The notes under the pieces: model-generated
The model's input: the letters and a program-made list of their open reading frames with translations, nothing else
What the model was told of the DNA's origin: nothing
Databases searched by the model: none
In this document: positions 28,204-39,123 of the stretch, one piece after another
Layout of the letters: each line of letters begins with the position of its first letter
Numbering within the stretch: position 1 is the stretch's first letter
NCBI RefSeq assembly: GCF_038396675.1
Contig: NC_088922.1
Coordinates: forward strand, 1,954,001-2,018,000
Direction: 5' to 3'
DNA: 64,000 nucleotides
DNA from: Hydra vulgaris
Taxonomy: Eukaryota; Cnidaria; Hydrozoa; Anthoathecata; Hydridae
Program-made: the position numbers and the translations under genes

Positions 28204-28431
28204 GATTAAAATTAGAATAATTTTAATTACAAAACCAGCAATATATTGAAAAAATAAATGAAATGTAAAAAAAGGGTTTTTACTTAACTAGTTTTCATTA
28301 AAGTGGTCCCCTCTGGTACCACCCCGCTAAATAAGGAAGACTCCCTTTTGATTTACCACGCATTGTAAAATCTCCTCCTTTTCAGTGATTACCATATGGC
28401 AACCCTTAACAATGAGTTTTAATTTGTTTAT

Positions 28432-28900
28432 TGATTGTTTATTGATATTGATTGGAAAGAGGCATACATTTGTTCCACTGGTATAGATTCAGTGCTCCAG
28501 AAGCGAATCAATTCTGAGACAGCTAAATTGAGCACCATTCTTCGTGGAATTTTGGATGTGACTCTTTTTTTAGCTTCTAGAAGTTTAGCTTTTCTAGATA
28601 ACTTATTATATGGCTCTCTTAATATCAATTTTAATTATTTATATATTTGTGTATTAATTTAGTTATAACTATTATATACAATTTTGTTTGCAGGTGAAAC
28701 AATACACGTGAATGGGAAAGGAAATGGAGACTTTCTTACCGGCATGAAGCTTATTGGTCGCCTCAACCCCGTCATTGCATCTCACTTGTATGATGTAAAA
28801 TGCCATCAACAAGAGGGCTCCAAAAGCAGTGACCATTACCTCCCAGACAGCACACGACTCCGGGCCAGAACTCTGGAGAATCATCGCACGCCGTTGCGAC
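28432..28900 (+). pseudogene. hAT (DUF4371-type) transposase fragment
   Basis: Plus-strand frames read IDWKEAYICSTGIDSVLQKR, ILDVTLFLASRSLAFLDN and, after a ~70-bp gap ending TTTGCAG, HVNGKGNGDFLTGMKLIGRL-NPVIASHL. This follows the pattern of the domain after the TTF zinc finger in hAT relatives (W..vL.RilDvtlfLa...LAF; GnFL..l.li...dpv...Hl). The gap may be a small intron, but its donor is not clear. Confidence 0.55.
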
Positions 28901-29095
28901 TATATTAGTAACGGGCCATTACTGGCGCAAGTCTGGCAAGCAACTCAAACAACTTTTTTATGTATGGTAAAATCTTCGTAAAGAGTCGCAGCCGCGTGCG
29001 ACGCGAGTAGTCGTGAGCCACTGCAACGGCATTTGATTTTGGGCCAGCACTGGCCCGATTGCGGTGAATGTTTTGAGCGAATGTCATTTTGCCAT
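28890..29095. other. GC-rich segment with repeated GGGCCA...TGGC motifs
   Basis: Unusually GC-rich for the window. CGGGCCATTACTGGCGC at ~28915 and GGGCCAGCACTGGCCCG at ~29041 are near-palindromes of one another, suggesting element ends or a binding module. No coding function assigned. Confidence 0.4.
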
Positions 29096-29391
29096 TGCCA
29101 TTATTTAAATCTTTTTTTCGTTATCCATGATAATACTGTTAAATCGAAACTAAACGTTTATAAGATATATTTGTTATTACAACAGAATATTTCAATACTT
29201 TTAAAAGATGCTTATTTAATAAAAAACGTGGTTGGAAAAAAATGAAAGTTTATTATTAGGTTAGATATATCTAACTGACTTTTTATTTATTATAACAAAT
29301 AAAACATTTTAATCTCAAGAATTGCAATTTCATTGACTCAATAAAGAATATACAACTTTTTAGTTTAATATAAATGTAATGTGTATGTGTG

Positions 29392-29545
29392 CGTTTTTAT
29401 GTAATATATATTATAATATAATATATATTACATAAAAACGTATATCTGTAAAAATTTGAAAATACCTTCGAGGTACACCACTCTCCTCTATATATAATTT
29501 ATATATAGAGGAGAGTGGTGTACCTCGAAGGTATTTTCAAATTTT
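29392..29545. repeat. Two adjacent perfect palindromes with 1-nt loops
   Basis: 29392-29440: 24-bp arms (CGTTTTTATGTAATATATAT...). 29451-29545: 47-bp arms running AAAATTTGAAAATACCTTCG to its complement around a single T. No mismatch was seen in either. Confidence 0.96.
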
Positions 29546-29638
29546 ACAAATATAAAAAAAAATACTTACAATATGTTCTGTAACAATATATTTTCTTTAA
29601 CTTGATGATATTAGTTATTAGGATTATTTATTAAACAT

Positions 29639-29866
29639 CCAGACTAAAGGTCTGCATCTCGAAATGATTTTGAATCGAAATGATTTCGATTCGATATCGA
29701 GAATTTTATTTTTTTTCGAAAAGGCAATCGATTCGATATCGAGAGAAAAAAAAAGAATTGAAATGACAATCGATTCGATATCGAGTAAGTTCGATATTTC
29801 GATTCAAAATGCAATCGATTCGATACTAATCGAGACATATCGAGGAATATCGAGAATAAAATACTA
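29639..29866. repeat. ATCGATTCGATATCGAG repeat cluster
   Basis: Five or more variants of AATCGATTCGATATCGAG, after CAGACTAAAGGTCTGCATCTCGAA. The start CAG and clustered subterminal repeats resemble a hAT element end. Proposed partner: the BED-finger ORF at 31145-31450 on the minus strand. Confidence 0.5.
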
Positions 29867-29869
29867 TTC

Positions 29870-31210
29870 TTAATGGGCAAGTCCAAAGACAAGTCCTTTC
29901 AAAAACAGACTTAACAGTAAGTGGAAAAGAACCAAGATGATCTGCAGGAACACCAACCTAAAAATCCTGTAAAGGAAAAAGGTTATTGGTATTGACCTAC
30001 AAATCCAACTAAGTTGGATTTGGTAATATTTTTTAGAAATTTTGTCAAACCCTAATTTAAAGTATGTGTAAACCAGCATTGATTATTTTGACTTAAGATA
30101 GAAACTCCATCTGTTGGCCATATTGTTGTGCAATAGTTGAAAACATAATTTTTTAGTTTTATGCAATAAATTTATAAAATTAAAATAGGGCAAGTCCCCA
30201 AGGACAAGCCCGTTCAGAATCAACCAAATTGTTATGTAACAAATTTTATTAAACAAAAGTATATAATAAATGAAGAGAATCAAAATAGATGAACGTCAAC
30301 AAATTATTAGTTAAACTTATAGTATTCAACTTTACATGTTTATAAAACGCCATTGAGTTATAAATTGTAAAGATTTCAACTTAATCTGTTGCCAAAGTTT
30401 TGGTTTTAAGTATAAACAAAAATAGTTTATACATACAATTAAGGTTAAATTAGGTATAATATGTTAACCTAAATAAAGAAATTAATGTTAAAAGAATAGT
30501 TTTTCAAAGATTGCAACTCCATCTGTTGAGTAATTTTGTGGAAACTTAACTTTAGTAAAATATTTGATATAAAATTAAATTAAAAGGCCAGTCCTTAGAC
30601 AAGCCCTTCCAAAAATTGATAAATGGAATTGTCAAAAACAGAATTAGCAATTTTAAACATGTAATAATCCATAATGTAATAGAATAATTGTAAAATGCTA
30701 TTGAAAAATACTTTTTAAACAATTTTAATTTGCGTGTTGGCAAAATTTTTGTTTAAAAGTAAAAAAATTTAAATATATATATTTCATTTATTATAATTTT
30801 TAAGTAAAATATTTAATAAACTAATATTTAAAGCATATTTTATTTTACAATTGCAACTCCATCTGTTGATTAACGGTTTTATAAAAATCAAAATGTTCCG
30901 AGAAAGAAAGAGACATTTTAAGAATAACAAATTTATTATAGAAATTAAAAATAATAATAGTTACAATCATCTACTCTTGTCAATGAACAAAAATTAAGAA
31001 ATACTTTATAACCTTACTTAAAATAATGATAAAATGCTATTGAATATTATTTCTAAGATTGTACAGTAATGTGTTGCTAAAGTTTTCATAAAAATGTTAA
31101 AAAGTAAATAGTTTTACAATGAATTTTGACATATTGTTTATCTATTATATGCTAACAGATTTTAAAAAAGAAATGTTAAAAGAATATATTGTTTCAAGAC
31201 TCCATCTGTT
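29870..31210. repeat. Degenerate repeats with CAACAGATGGAG motif
   Basis: The motif CCATCTGTTGGC (minus strand CAACAGATGGAGT) recurs near 30108, 30522, 30855 and 31202, with weaker forms near 30380, 30730 and 31064. A second motif, GGGCAAGTCC...GGACAAGCCC, recurs near 29875, 30188 and 30587. Flanking sequence is partly shared, so this is a diverged tandem array. The 31202 copy overlaps the end of the BED-finger ORF. Confidence 0.6.
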
Positions 31211-31450
31211 GGCAAAGTCGTCATAGGCCGCATCACTGGTTACTTTGTCCTGAAACTTGGTTTTTTCAGGCTCACGAAATAGGACTGGATGATGTCTGCA
31301 CATGTGCTGCCGCATTCCAGATGTATTGCCTTGTTTTGTCTGGATTTTAACAGTACAATGTTTACACTTTGCATAAACAATCTTTTTTCCATCAACGTCG
31401 TTTGTATCCTGGTTGAAGTACTTCCAAACGGGCCCTTTTGGTCTAACCAT
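31145..31450 (-). pseudogene. BED zinc-finger ORF, probable hAT N-terminus
   Basis: A 101-aa frame starts MVRPKGPVWKYFNQDTND. It has the BED pattern: W-F, CKHC, then MRQHMCRHHP (C-X2-C...H-X4-H) with K-G-T/N between. BED fingers mark hAT transposases and genes derived from them. No catalytic region follows on the minus strand; beyond the finger the frame runs into the degenerate repeats. It could also be a first exon of a domesticated gene, but no downstream exon was recognised. Confidence 0.6.
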
Positions 31451-31599
31451 CTTGATAGAAGCTTTGTTGACAATTTCAAACTGAAATATTTAAAAAAAAA
31501 ATTTAAAATAACTAAAAAATTAATTTTTTTCTCAGAGCTTAGACGTTCACATATATTAAAATTTAAAAAGTCAATGAGTACCAAGTTACCAACCCTTTC

Positions 31600-32540
31600 C
31601 CAAAAAAATGAAATCTTTTAAAAGATTCGTATTAAAGTATAAATATCGTAGGAAATACAAAAATATTCGTGAATTACTTTTTGCAATTCCAATTTTATAA
31701 ATATCAAATACAACCCCTAAAACATTATTTTATAATTTTAACTTGCGTTTCATTGTATTATCCTAAACATTTTTATTCACTTATAAGATGCAATCTATCA
31801 TTGGCTTCTACAAACATGTCCTGAAATTCATTGGGGATTATTTTTAAACAGTCCATCCACAATGTTAATTGAAGAAACTCATTATCATTCCACAAATAAT
31901 CTGTTAGATTACTGATAATAAGTTCTATTAACACAGCTTCACTAGGATAAAGTATCAACAAATGCAATCGATATTCTGACAAAATTAATACAGCCTCTCC
32001 ACGCAATTGTCCCCTATTTTATGGAGTTATTATAATATCACTAAAACGACTGTTTGACATTTTAATCTTTTAATTTTTAAATTGTTAAAAAAACCCACTT
32101 TTTTCAAAGATCTTAACACAACAAAATTTTTAAAAAAACTGAGACCCTTGCAAGTTGCAACTTACTGCACATTTACCCCCCAATCAATTCAGATACTTAA
32201 GTCTACCAAATAATTCCCATTAAGGTGGTACACCACCAAATATTTTCTCAAAATTTTTAAAAAAATGAAATTTTTGATATTTAGCTCATTCGATAGGCAA
32301 TTTATTGTAGATAAATAATATATAAACTTATTAGTTAAATTTTTTTTTGATATTGAGAAAAAGCAACTTTTTAAAAAAAAGTTCCGTAGCAACGGCCTTA
32401 GCAACGCAAAATATCCATAGACACAACTGCATAATTTCTAGTTTGTTCTGTAATTAATGTCATAAGCTTAAATAAGCTTTCATAGTGGTTTTACATTATT
32501 ACTTTCTAAAAGTTAACATCTTAGATAAGCTTTTATAAAA
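31600..32540. other. AT-rich intergenic stretch
   Basis: No supported gene. An unrecognised minus-strand frame at 31773-32006 (77 aa, rich in Leu) lacks support. A near-palindrome GGTGGTACACCACC is at 32225. Confidence 0.4.
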
Positions 32541-32544
32541 TTTA

Positions 32545-33002
32545 ATTAAGTTGAAACATCTGGTATAGTATGTAAACTTATCCTCTTTCTTATAATAAAT
32601 TACAATATTTCTAGGGGTTATATATACCCTCGTTATTCAAGTAATATCAAAAGCATTTTTATACTCAAAAAAAAACAACAGCAAAGTAAATAATTTACAA
32701 TGAGTATTTCACTTGATCATTGTTTATTGGCTGATTCAGGCCAAAAATTTAAAAAATTGATCAAGAAATTTTTTTTCCTTGACTAAATATCGTGCTTTTT
32801 AATTTAATATTATTTACATTAGACCTTTTCATAAATAAACGTCCGCATAATTTCAAAACGAGGCTTAGGTTGTACCGTTTGTAAACAATTATTATGATAA
32901 TACTTGAATAACGAGGGTATATATAACCCCTAGAAATATTGTAATTTATTATAAAAAAGAGGATAAGTTTACATACTATACCAGATGTTTCAACTTAATT
33001 AT
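32545..33002. mobile_element. MITE with ~105-bp terminal inverted repeats
   Basis: The left arm from AATTAAGTTGAAACATCTGG to CGTTATTCAAGTA recurs as its complement at 32893-33002 with few changes. It includes GGGGTTATATATACCCTCGT. The core of ~240 bp is noncoding. It sits just upstream of the Mutator-like pseudogene and might belong to the same element. Confidence 0.85.
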
Positions 33003-33136
33003 TAATTTCTCAAAATAAATTAAAAACAAAATCGCCAAATGCTGCTTAATTTGTTGAAAAGTTTATAGTTTGACTGATTAATAAAATATTTGTTCTGAAT
33101 AAAAGACTTGGGTTCTCTTAACTCATTAGTCTTAAA

Positions 33137-34960
33137 ATGACCAGATCATATGCTAGAAGGAAAAAAAGACATTACCAAGGCATTAATCGTTACAACAAAG
33201 CACAAAAAGTTCAATGCCAGAGCACAGTTATACCACCCGAGCCAAATTCTTTTACAACAATAGCAAGTGCAAAAAAAAATATTTCAAGGAAAAATCCAGA
33301 AATTGTTTATAATGATTTCAACTTTATAATGAACTTTGAGTTACTTCATTTAATGATTCTTGAAGTTATGAAATGTCCGAGTTGCTTTTCTTCAATTTTC
33401 ACTCAAAATTGTCCTAATAAAAGAATGGGACTTTGTTTGACCTTAGAACTTTGCTGTACTTCCTGTGATTGGTGTCATTCATTTCAAATTTCCAGACCTA
33501 TTTCAAATCTTTTCAATAATTCTGTAGGAAGAGATAGCTATGAAATAAATGTTCTTTCTGTATTAGCATTTAGAGAAATAGGTGAAGGTTATGAACCAAT
33601 GAAACTATACCACCAGCTAATGAACATTCCTTCAATTACCTCCAATGCATATGATAAAATTAACAAAAAATTATACAATGCTTATGAAACTGCTGCTCAA
33701 CAGGTTACTAACAAAGCAGCATTAGAAACTAGAAACTTGATTAATAATAATGCTTCACATGGTGATATAATTCAATGTCAGGTTTCAGTTGATGGAACGT
33801 GGCAAAAAAGAGGTTACTCATCATTTAATGGTGTTTTCACAGCCATATCAACTTAAACAGGCAAATGAATAGATGCTGTTGTGTTGTCAAAACATTGTAA
33901 AGGATGTATTCTTTGCAAAAACAAAAAAGGAACTCTAGAATATGAGGATTGGAAAGCCAACCATAAATGTATTGCTAATCATCAAAGATCATCTGGTGCT
34001 ATGGAAGGTGCAGGTGCAATTACTATTCTCCATCGGTCTGTCAAAAAATATAACTTACAATATACTAGTTATTTGGGTGATGGTGATACCTCATCATATT
34101 CTGCAGTATTAGCTTCATGTCCATACAAAGATATAGAGATCAAAAAAGCAATGTATTGGGCACATCCAAAAAAAGATAGGAAGTTGTGGTCGCACACTGC
34201 ATCAACGTCTATGTAGAAAAAAATTGTGTGATGGAAAGCCAGTAGTAGAAAAGGGAGGTTAACCGATAAAGCACCTAATCTTTTACAAAATTATTTTGGA
34301 ATGGCTATTAGACAAAATTTAGGTAATATATATCAAATAAAAAAGGCTGTATGGGCAGTGCTTTTTCACAACTCTGATATTAAAGACATGATATACGTCA
34401 TCAATTTTGCCCACGAACTATTGCCAGCTGGTGTAAATGGCAACGTGACCATATAAGTGGACATAAAACATATAAACCCAAGCTAAGCTTGCCATTAGCA
34501 ATAAAAAATATTCTTGTTCCTGTATTCAAAGACTTAAGCAGTGAAGAACTACTTAAAAAGTGCCAACACGGTCTAACACAAAACAATAATGAGGCATTAA
34601 ATGCTATAATCTGGAAAAGATGCCCCAAACACATTTTTGTAAATAGAAACATTATCGAAATGTCAGTAAATTCTACAATTATCAATTTTAATGAAGGTAC
34701 CTATGGAATTATTGGTGTTTTGCAAAATTTGGGAATACGTATTGGACATTTTAGTCATATTGGATTGGTTAACCATGATAAATGTAGAATTAAAAAATGT
34801 ACAATCAAGTCTTCACTTACTTTAAAATCCCAACGATAAAAGTTGCGCCATCAAAAAAAAGGGTTTAATGATAAGGAAGCTCAATTAGAACCATGCCAAC
34901 CTTATTCTGCTGGATTTTGTTCGTTTTTCATACTTTATAGTTTACTTTTTTTGTTATTAA
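33137..34960 (+). pseudogene. Mutator-like transposase (DDE) pseudogene
   Basis: It begins MTRSYARRKKRHYQGINRYN. Cys-rich segments follow (CPSCFSS...CCTSCDWCHSF), then the catalytic core: QVSVDGTWQKRGYSSFNGVF (first Asp), CKGC...HKC, SSGAMEGAGA, YLGDGDTSSY (second Asp) and LTQNNNEALNAIIWKRCPK (likely Glu). This order matches the Mutator-like transposase domain of animal MULE elements. Damage: TAA at 33854 and TGA at about 33866 in the same frame, a frameshift between about 34200 and 34480, and a stop at 34837 after which GFNDKEAQLEPCQPYSAGFC stays in frame. Clear homology, not functional as it stands. Confidence 0.85.
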
Positions 34961-34994
34961 ATCTTTTGCGTTTTTCTCTGTTTTTGATTTTTGC

Positions 34995-35066
34995 GTGTTA
35001 TTGTAACATGGTGTTATTGAAACATGGTGTTATTGAAACATTTCAATAACATGGTGTTATTGAAAA
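34995..35066. repeat. AACATGGTGTTATTGA tandem repeat
   Basis: About four copies of a ~16-bp unit, one partly inverted (TTTCAATAACATGG). Confidence 0.85.
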
Positions 35067-35444
35067 CATGATATCTTGTGAAGTAGTAAAGCAAATCACT
35101 TAAATTTTTCAGGAAATGTTTATTATATTATTTTGTAGGGAATGACATTTCAAAGTTTAAAAATTATTCTCCAATCTCTTTATTTATTAATTTTTAGGCC
35201 TAAAAAAATTTTTTTTTACTGTTTTATAGAAGAAATTCAATAGTTATTGATGTAATGAAATAATCTTAAAATCCCTATGTCATTACCTTAGTTTACATGT
35301 TTAAAACATGTGCAAAAAGTTTCATAGGTTATGCATTAAAATATTTCAAGATATTGTGTTTTGAATAAACCCATCAAAAAGATGGGTTTTTTTGATATAA
35401 GCGAGGCAAAATAAGCGAGACAAAACAAAGTTAAGGTTCATCCA

Positions 35445-35517
35445 TTCAGTTGCTACATTCCTCTATTACAGGAGGTTCGTGCTGAACCTCCTGTAATAGA
35501 GGGATGTAGCAACTGAA
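35445..35517. repeat. Palindrome, 34-bp arms, one mismatch, 5-nt loop
   Basis: The arm TTCAGTTGCTACATTCCTCT... returns as its complement after GTGCT. Confidence 0.96.
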
Positions 35518-36179
35518 AGACCATGTCTAATTTGTCCAAGTCATACACAGTTTATCATCTCTTTGATAATTTTCTCAAATTATCAAAGAGAAGATAACAA
35601 TTCAAGAAAAATAGTTTCAATTTAACAAAGAAATACACACATATTATACTATAGAAATTCTTAATAAACAAAAAAAAATCATAATATACTATAACAACAT
35701 ATTACATTAAAAAAATACTTTCATAACAAAATATTACTCATAATAGTACTTACAAAATCATGCAAGTGCGTACCTTGGTGGTACAACCAAGGTACACAAT
35801 ATTATTTACCTCCAAGGTACACCGCTACCATAGTTTTTACAAAGTTCTAACATATATTTATAGGTTAGGAATTAAGCAGTTTCAAACATGCATAAATGTA
35901 GCTGAAAACATGCTTTACAAATTTTAATAATCAGTTTTGAAATAAAGTTTATACCTACAGTTGTAGAACTTTATAGACAAACTTTAATTTTTATTGCAAC
36001 AACAAATGTGTTAGTTTTTTTTTTTGTTATGTTTTTTTTACTATTTGCATTGTCCCTTCACAAAAATATTATTGTAATATTTATACTATATTATAAATGG
36101 TATTTATTTTTGTGAAAAATAAATTATATATACATATACGCATTATATACACATACATATATACATTTATATTTTACAA

Positions 36180-36181
<2 letters not shown>

Positions 36182-36244
<63 letters not shown>
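36182..36244. repeat. (TA)n microsatellite
   Basis: About 31 TA units. Confidence 0.97.
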
Positions 36245-36246
<2 letters not shown>

Positions 36247-36734
36247 TTGCAACATTAAAAAAAATGTAAAGGAAACAACAAAACCCTTTAGTTCAGATTA
36301 TTTGTAGACAGTCTGAATATAATGCTGTAGTAAATGAGTTTTTACTTTATCAAAAAATTAAGTTTATAAATCGACATATCAAAGAACCATACCCTGATTT
36401 TTAAATATCAAAGAACCATACCCTGATTTTTTAAGATTTTTAAAACAATATAATGATGTTTACTTATCAAATTTTTATCTTGAAGCAACATGTGACAATA
36501 TTTGTGTTAGACAATGAAATTTGTTTAGTAAAAAGTATTTGTATTTTTGACGAGACTACCTATATTGTGTATTATTCATTTTTGACAAAATCAAATTTTT
36601 TTACTTACAATTATGATTCAAGTCTTTTAGCATCAAATTTAGTAAAAGATGAGTATGTTGCAATTTTAAATGACAATTTTCTCAAATGTGCTACACTTGT
36701 TATAGTTTGTTGAAATTTTTTGGTTTCATTTTCT

Positions 36735-36920
36735 GAAAATAATTTCATAAAAAATAATTTCATAAAAAATAATTTCATAAAAAATAATTTCATAAAAAAT
36801 AATTTCATAAAAAATAATTTCATAAAAAATAATTTCATAAAAAATAATTTCATAAAAAATAATTTCATAAAAAATAATTTCATAAAAAATAATTTCATAA
36901 AAAATAATTTCATAAAAAAT
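36735..36920. repeat. 15-bp minisatellite, ~12 copies
   Basis: The unit is AATTTCATAAAAAAT, repeated without a change. The 15-bp length leaves long open frames on both strands (NNFIK, MKLFF, YEIIF repeats); none is considered a gene. Confidence 0.98.
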
Positions 36921-37379
36921 TTTTATTCTTGATATTCTTTTATTCTTGCTCATAATTTTTTTTTTATTTTTATTATTTTGTATCTTAAGTGTTTATTTTT
37001 AATAATAACAATATTATATCAATATTGTTTGTAATAATACATTCCATAGTAAATAATTTAAATAAATAACTTTGATCATATAAATGACATCATAAAAAAT
37101 GCTTTCGATGAATGTCATGTAATGTCCTTTTCAAATTTGTTTTCATAAATTATTTGCATTTTATTTTCTGAAATACTTTTGATATTTTTATATTACTCTA
37201 TATTTTAACATTTCTTAAATTTAGGGTTTTTTTTAATTATCAAATATAACAAAATGATCAATTGTAATTACACTTAATGCCCATAATTACTATTATTAAT
37301 ATAATTTATTACTACATTTAGCATAAAATTTATTTTTATGAGAACTATGAATAAATATTTATCATATTGTTAAATTTAT

Positions 37380-37560
37380 TGATGAAAAAAAATTCAGTGG
37401 CTGTTTTTCCTGTAAAATGGATAACAAATGATATTTGTGTATGGCCATGCTCCTATAAGACCCACCGCATTAACTAAGCCATTAAAAAATGTGAAGATTC
37501 CATTGATCATTGGATTGAGTATGATATTAGTTTTTTGTATAACTCTGGTTAGTTATTTTA
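37380..37560 (+). pseudogene. Possible exon relic (WITND..VWPC motif)
   Basis: A plus frame reads SVAVFPVKWITNDICVWPCS, then YKTHRIN, a stop, AIKKCEDSIDHWIEYDI. The spacing V-P-KW----WP---K...A-----W--Y resembles the short N-terminal domain of repeat-associated proteins in cnidarians and arthropods (recalled, not searched). One TAA interrupts it. Later acceptor-like sites (38215, 38404) gave no clear continuation. Confidence 0.3.
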
Positions 37561-37710
37561 CTTATTTTTTTACAAATATATACTTTGTCTATAGTAAATA
37601 ATTTTTTTTGTTTGTTATTTTGAAGTGTTTTTCTAACAATTTTTTACTATTTTGATTATTTTAGTTGCATATGACAAAAACAAGAGAAAAAATACCTAAA
37701 AATATACATA

Positions 37711-37790
37711 TTTGTATATATATATATATAAATATATTTGTATATATATATATATAAATATATTTGTATATATATATATATAAATATATT

Positions 37791-37869
<79 letters not shown>

Positions 37870-37870
37870 C
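37711..37870. repeat. TA array with AATATATTTG higher-order units
   Basis: Three blocks of TATATA...AATATATTTG, then a pure TA run. Confidence 0.95.
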
Positions 37871-37881
37871 TATATATGATT

Positions 37882-38101
<220 letters not shown>

Positions 38102-38462
38102 TACCTATTAGTAAATTAAATTTAACTGTTTCATTATTATATTTTATGCTAACCTATTAGTGAATTGAATTTAAATGTTTCATTATTATTATTTTTTTAA
38201 TATTTTAGTTTTTGGGGTCTTAAGTGACATCCAATGAGTGTTCATCTGTGAGATGGATTCTTGCTGGTGTGAGCAAAAGAACACTTCATATCTCTAGTTA
38301 GTAATATTCTTACAATTTATACTTAGAGTTATTTTAATAATGCTCAGTTTTTTTTATTCTAATTTTTTTTAAATATTGAATTTAAAAATCAATTTTATTT
38401 TAGTTTTTACTGCAGTTGAAAAAGAGCTGATTATTTTTGGAGGAAAACTTAAAAAGTTGTGA

Positions 38463-38640
38463 TACTAATAACACACTAATTAGTTAACTTATTGATAAAA
38501 GATACTAAAAAAAGATACTAACAAAAGATACTAATAAAAGATACTAATAAAAGGTACTAATAAAAGATACTAATAAAAGATACTAATAAAAGATACTAAC
38601 AAAAGATACTAATAACGCACTCATTAATTAACTTATTGGA
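38463..38640. repeat. 13-bp tandem array between two direct repeats
   Basis: ATACTAATAAAAG units, eight or more, lie between two diverged copies of ACTAATAACACACTAATTAG-TTAACTTATTG. Confidence 0.9.
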
Positions 38641-38773
38641 ATGTTAAACAAAAACAGTGAATCATTTCTACTTGATGAATGTTTTAGGATTCCAGTAAAT
38701 GACGAGGAAAGTTTGATCAAATTAAATGAAGATATTAATTCAGATAAAGAAGATAAGATATTAATTCAGATAT

Positions 38774-38873
38774 GCGGTAGTGGTGTAGTGGTAGAGCGCT
38801 TGCTTCATAAGCGAGAGGTTCTGAGTTCAATTCCCACCATGTCCCTGGTAGTACCGCGCTCGACTTGTTTCTC
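38774..38873 (+). mobile_element. tRNA-derived SINE, truncated
   Basis: The head GCGGTAGTGGTGTAGTGGTA has an internal box A, then GCTTCATAAGC (CAT anticodon-like loop) and box B GAGTTCAATTCCC. The body stops after CTTGTTTCTC. No poly-A tail. It follows a duplicated GATATTAATTCAGAT. Confidence 0.85.
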
Positions 38874-39123
38874 ACATTTGTATAGAAATAACTAATAATA
38901 ACGTGCTAGTGTAACTGGGCCAGCTAGCGGGAGGCTGTCTGGGATTCTTATTTTTTAAACTAATTAGTTTTTCTTAAACTAATTGTTATTTATTTTACAT
39001 TTATATTTTTAAAGCACACATTTATAATACAGTTATTGTGAATGCTTATGCTTGGGGATCTGTGATAAGACAAAATAATACTTGCCCCGCCAGTGTTTTT
39101 ACATATATACTCTTAAATTCTAA

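Larger units (their letters stand above)
35070..36450. other. AT-rich intergenic stretch
   Basis: No gene seen. Contains the palindrome at 35445-35517, a small CCCATC...GATGGG hairpin at ~35370, a cluster of GGTACACC/GGTTGTACCA variants at 35770-35830 and a (TA)n array at 36182-36244. Confidence 0.45.

Noticed and set aside
28905..29087. Minus-strand 60-aa ORF (MTFAQNIHRNRASAGPKSN)
   Set aside because: Frame arises from a GC-rich repeat-like segment; no domain recognised.
33881..34216. Separate small gene of 111 aa
   Set aside because: Same frame as 33137-33856 and continuous Mutator-like homology; only two stops separate them.
35366..35394. Rho-independent terminator-like hairpin with T-run
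   Set aside because: Such terminators are bacterial; nothing else in the window is prokaryotic.
36611..36953. Three 70-100-aa frames of NNFIK / MKLFF / YEIIF repeats
   Set aside because: A 15-bp unit without stops yields these frames automatically; no start context or conserved flank.
38774..38845. tRNA-Met-like gene (CAT anticodon loop)
   Set aside because: It is the head of a SINE: the same sequence occurs with the SINE body at 43.4 and 53.0 kb, and the acceptor stem does not pair.
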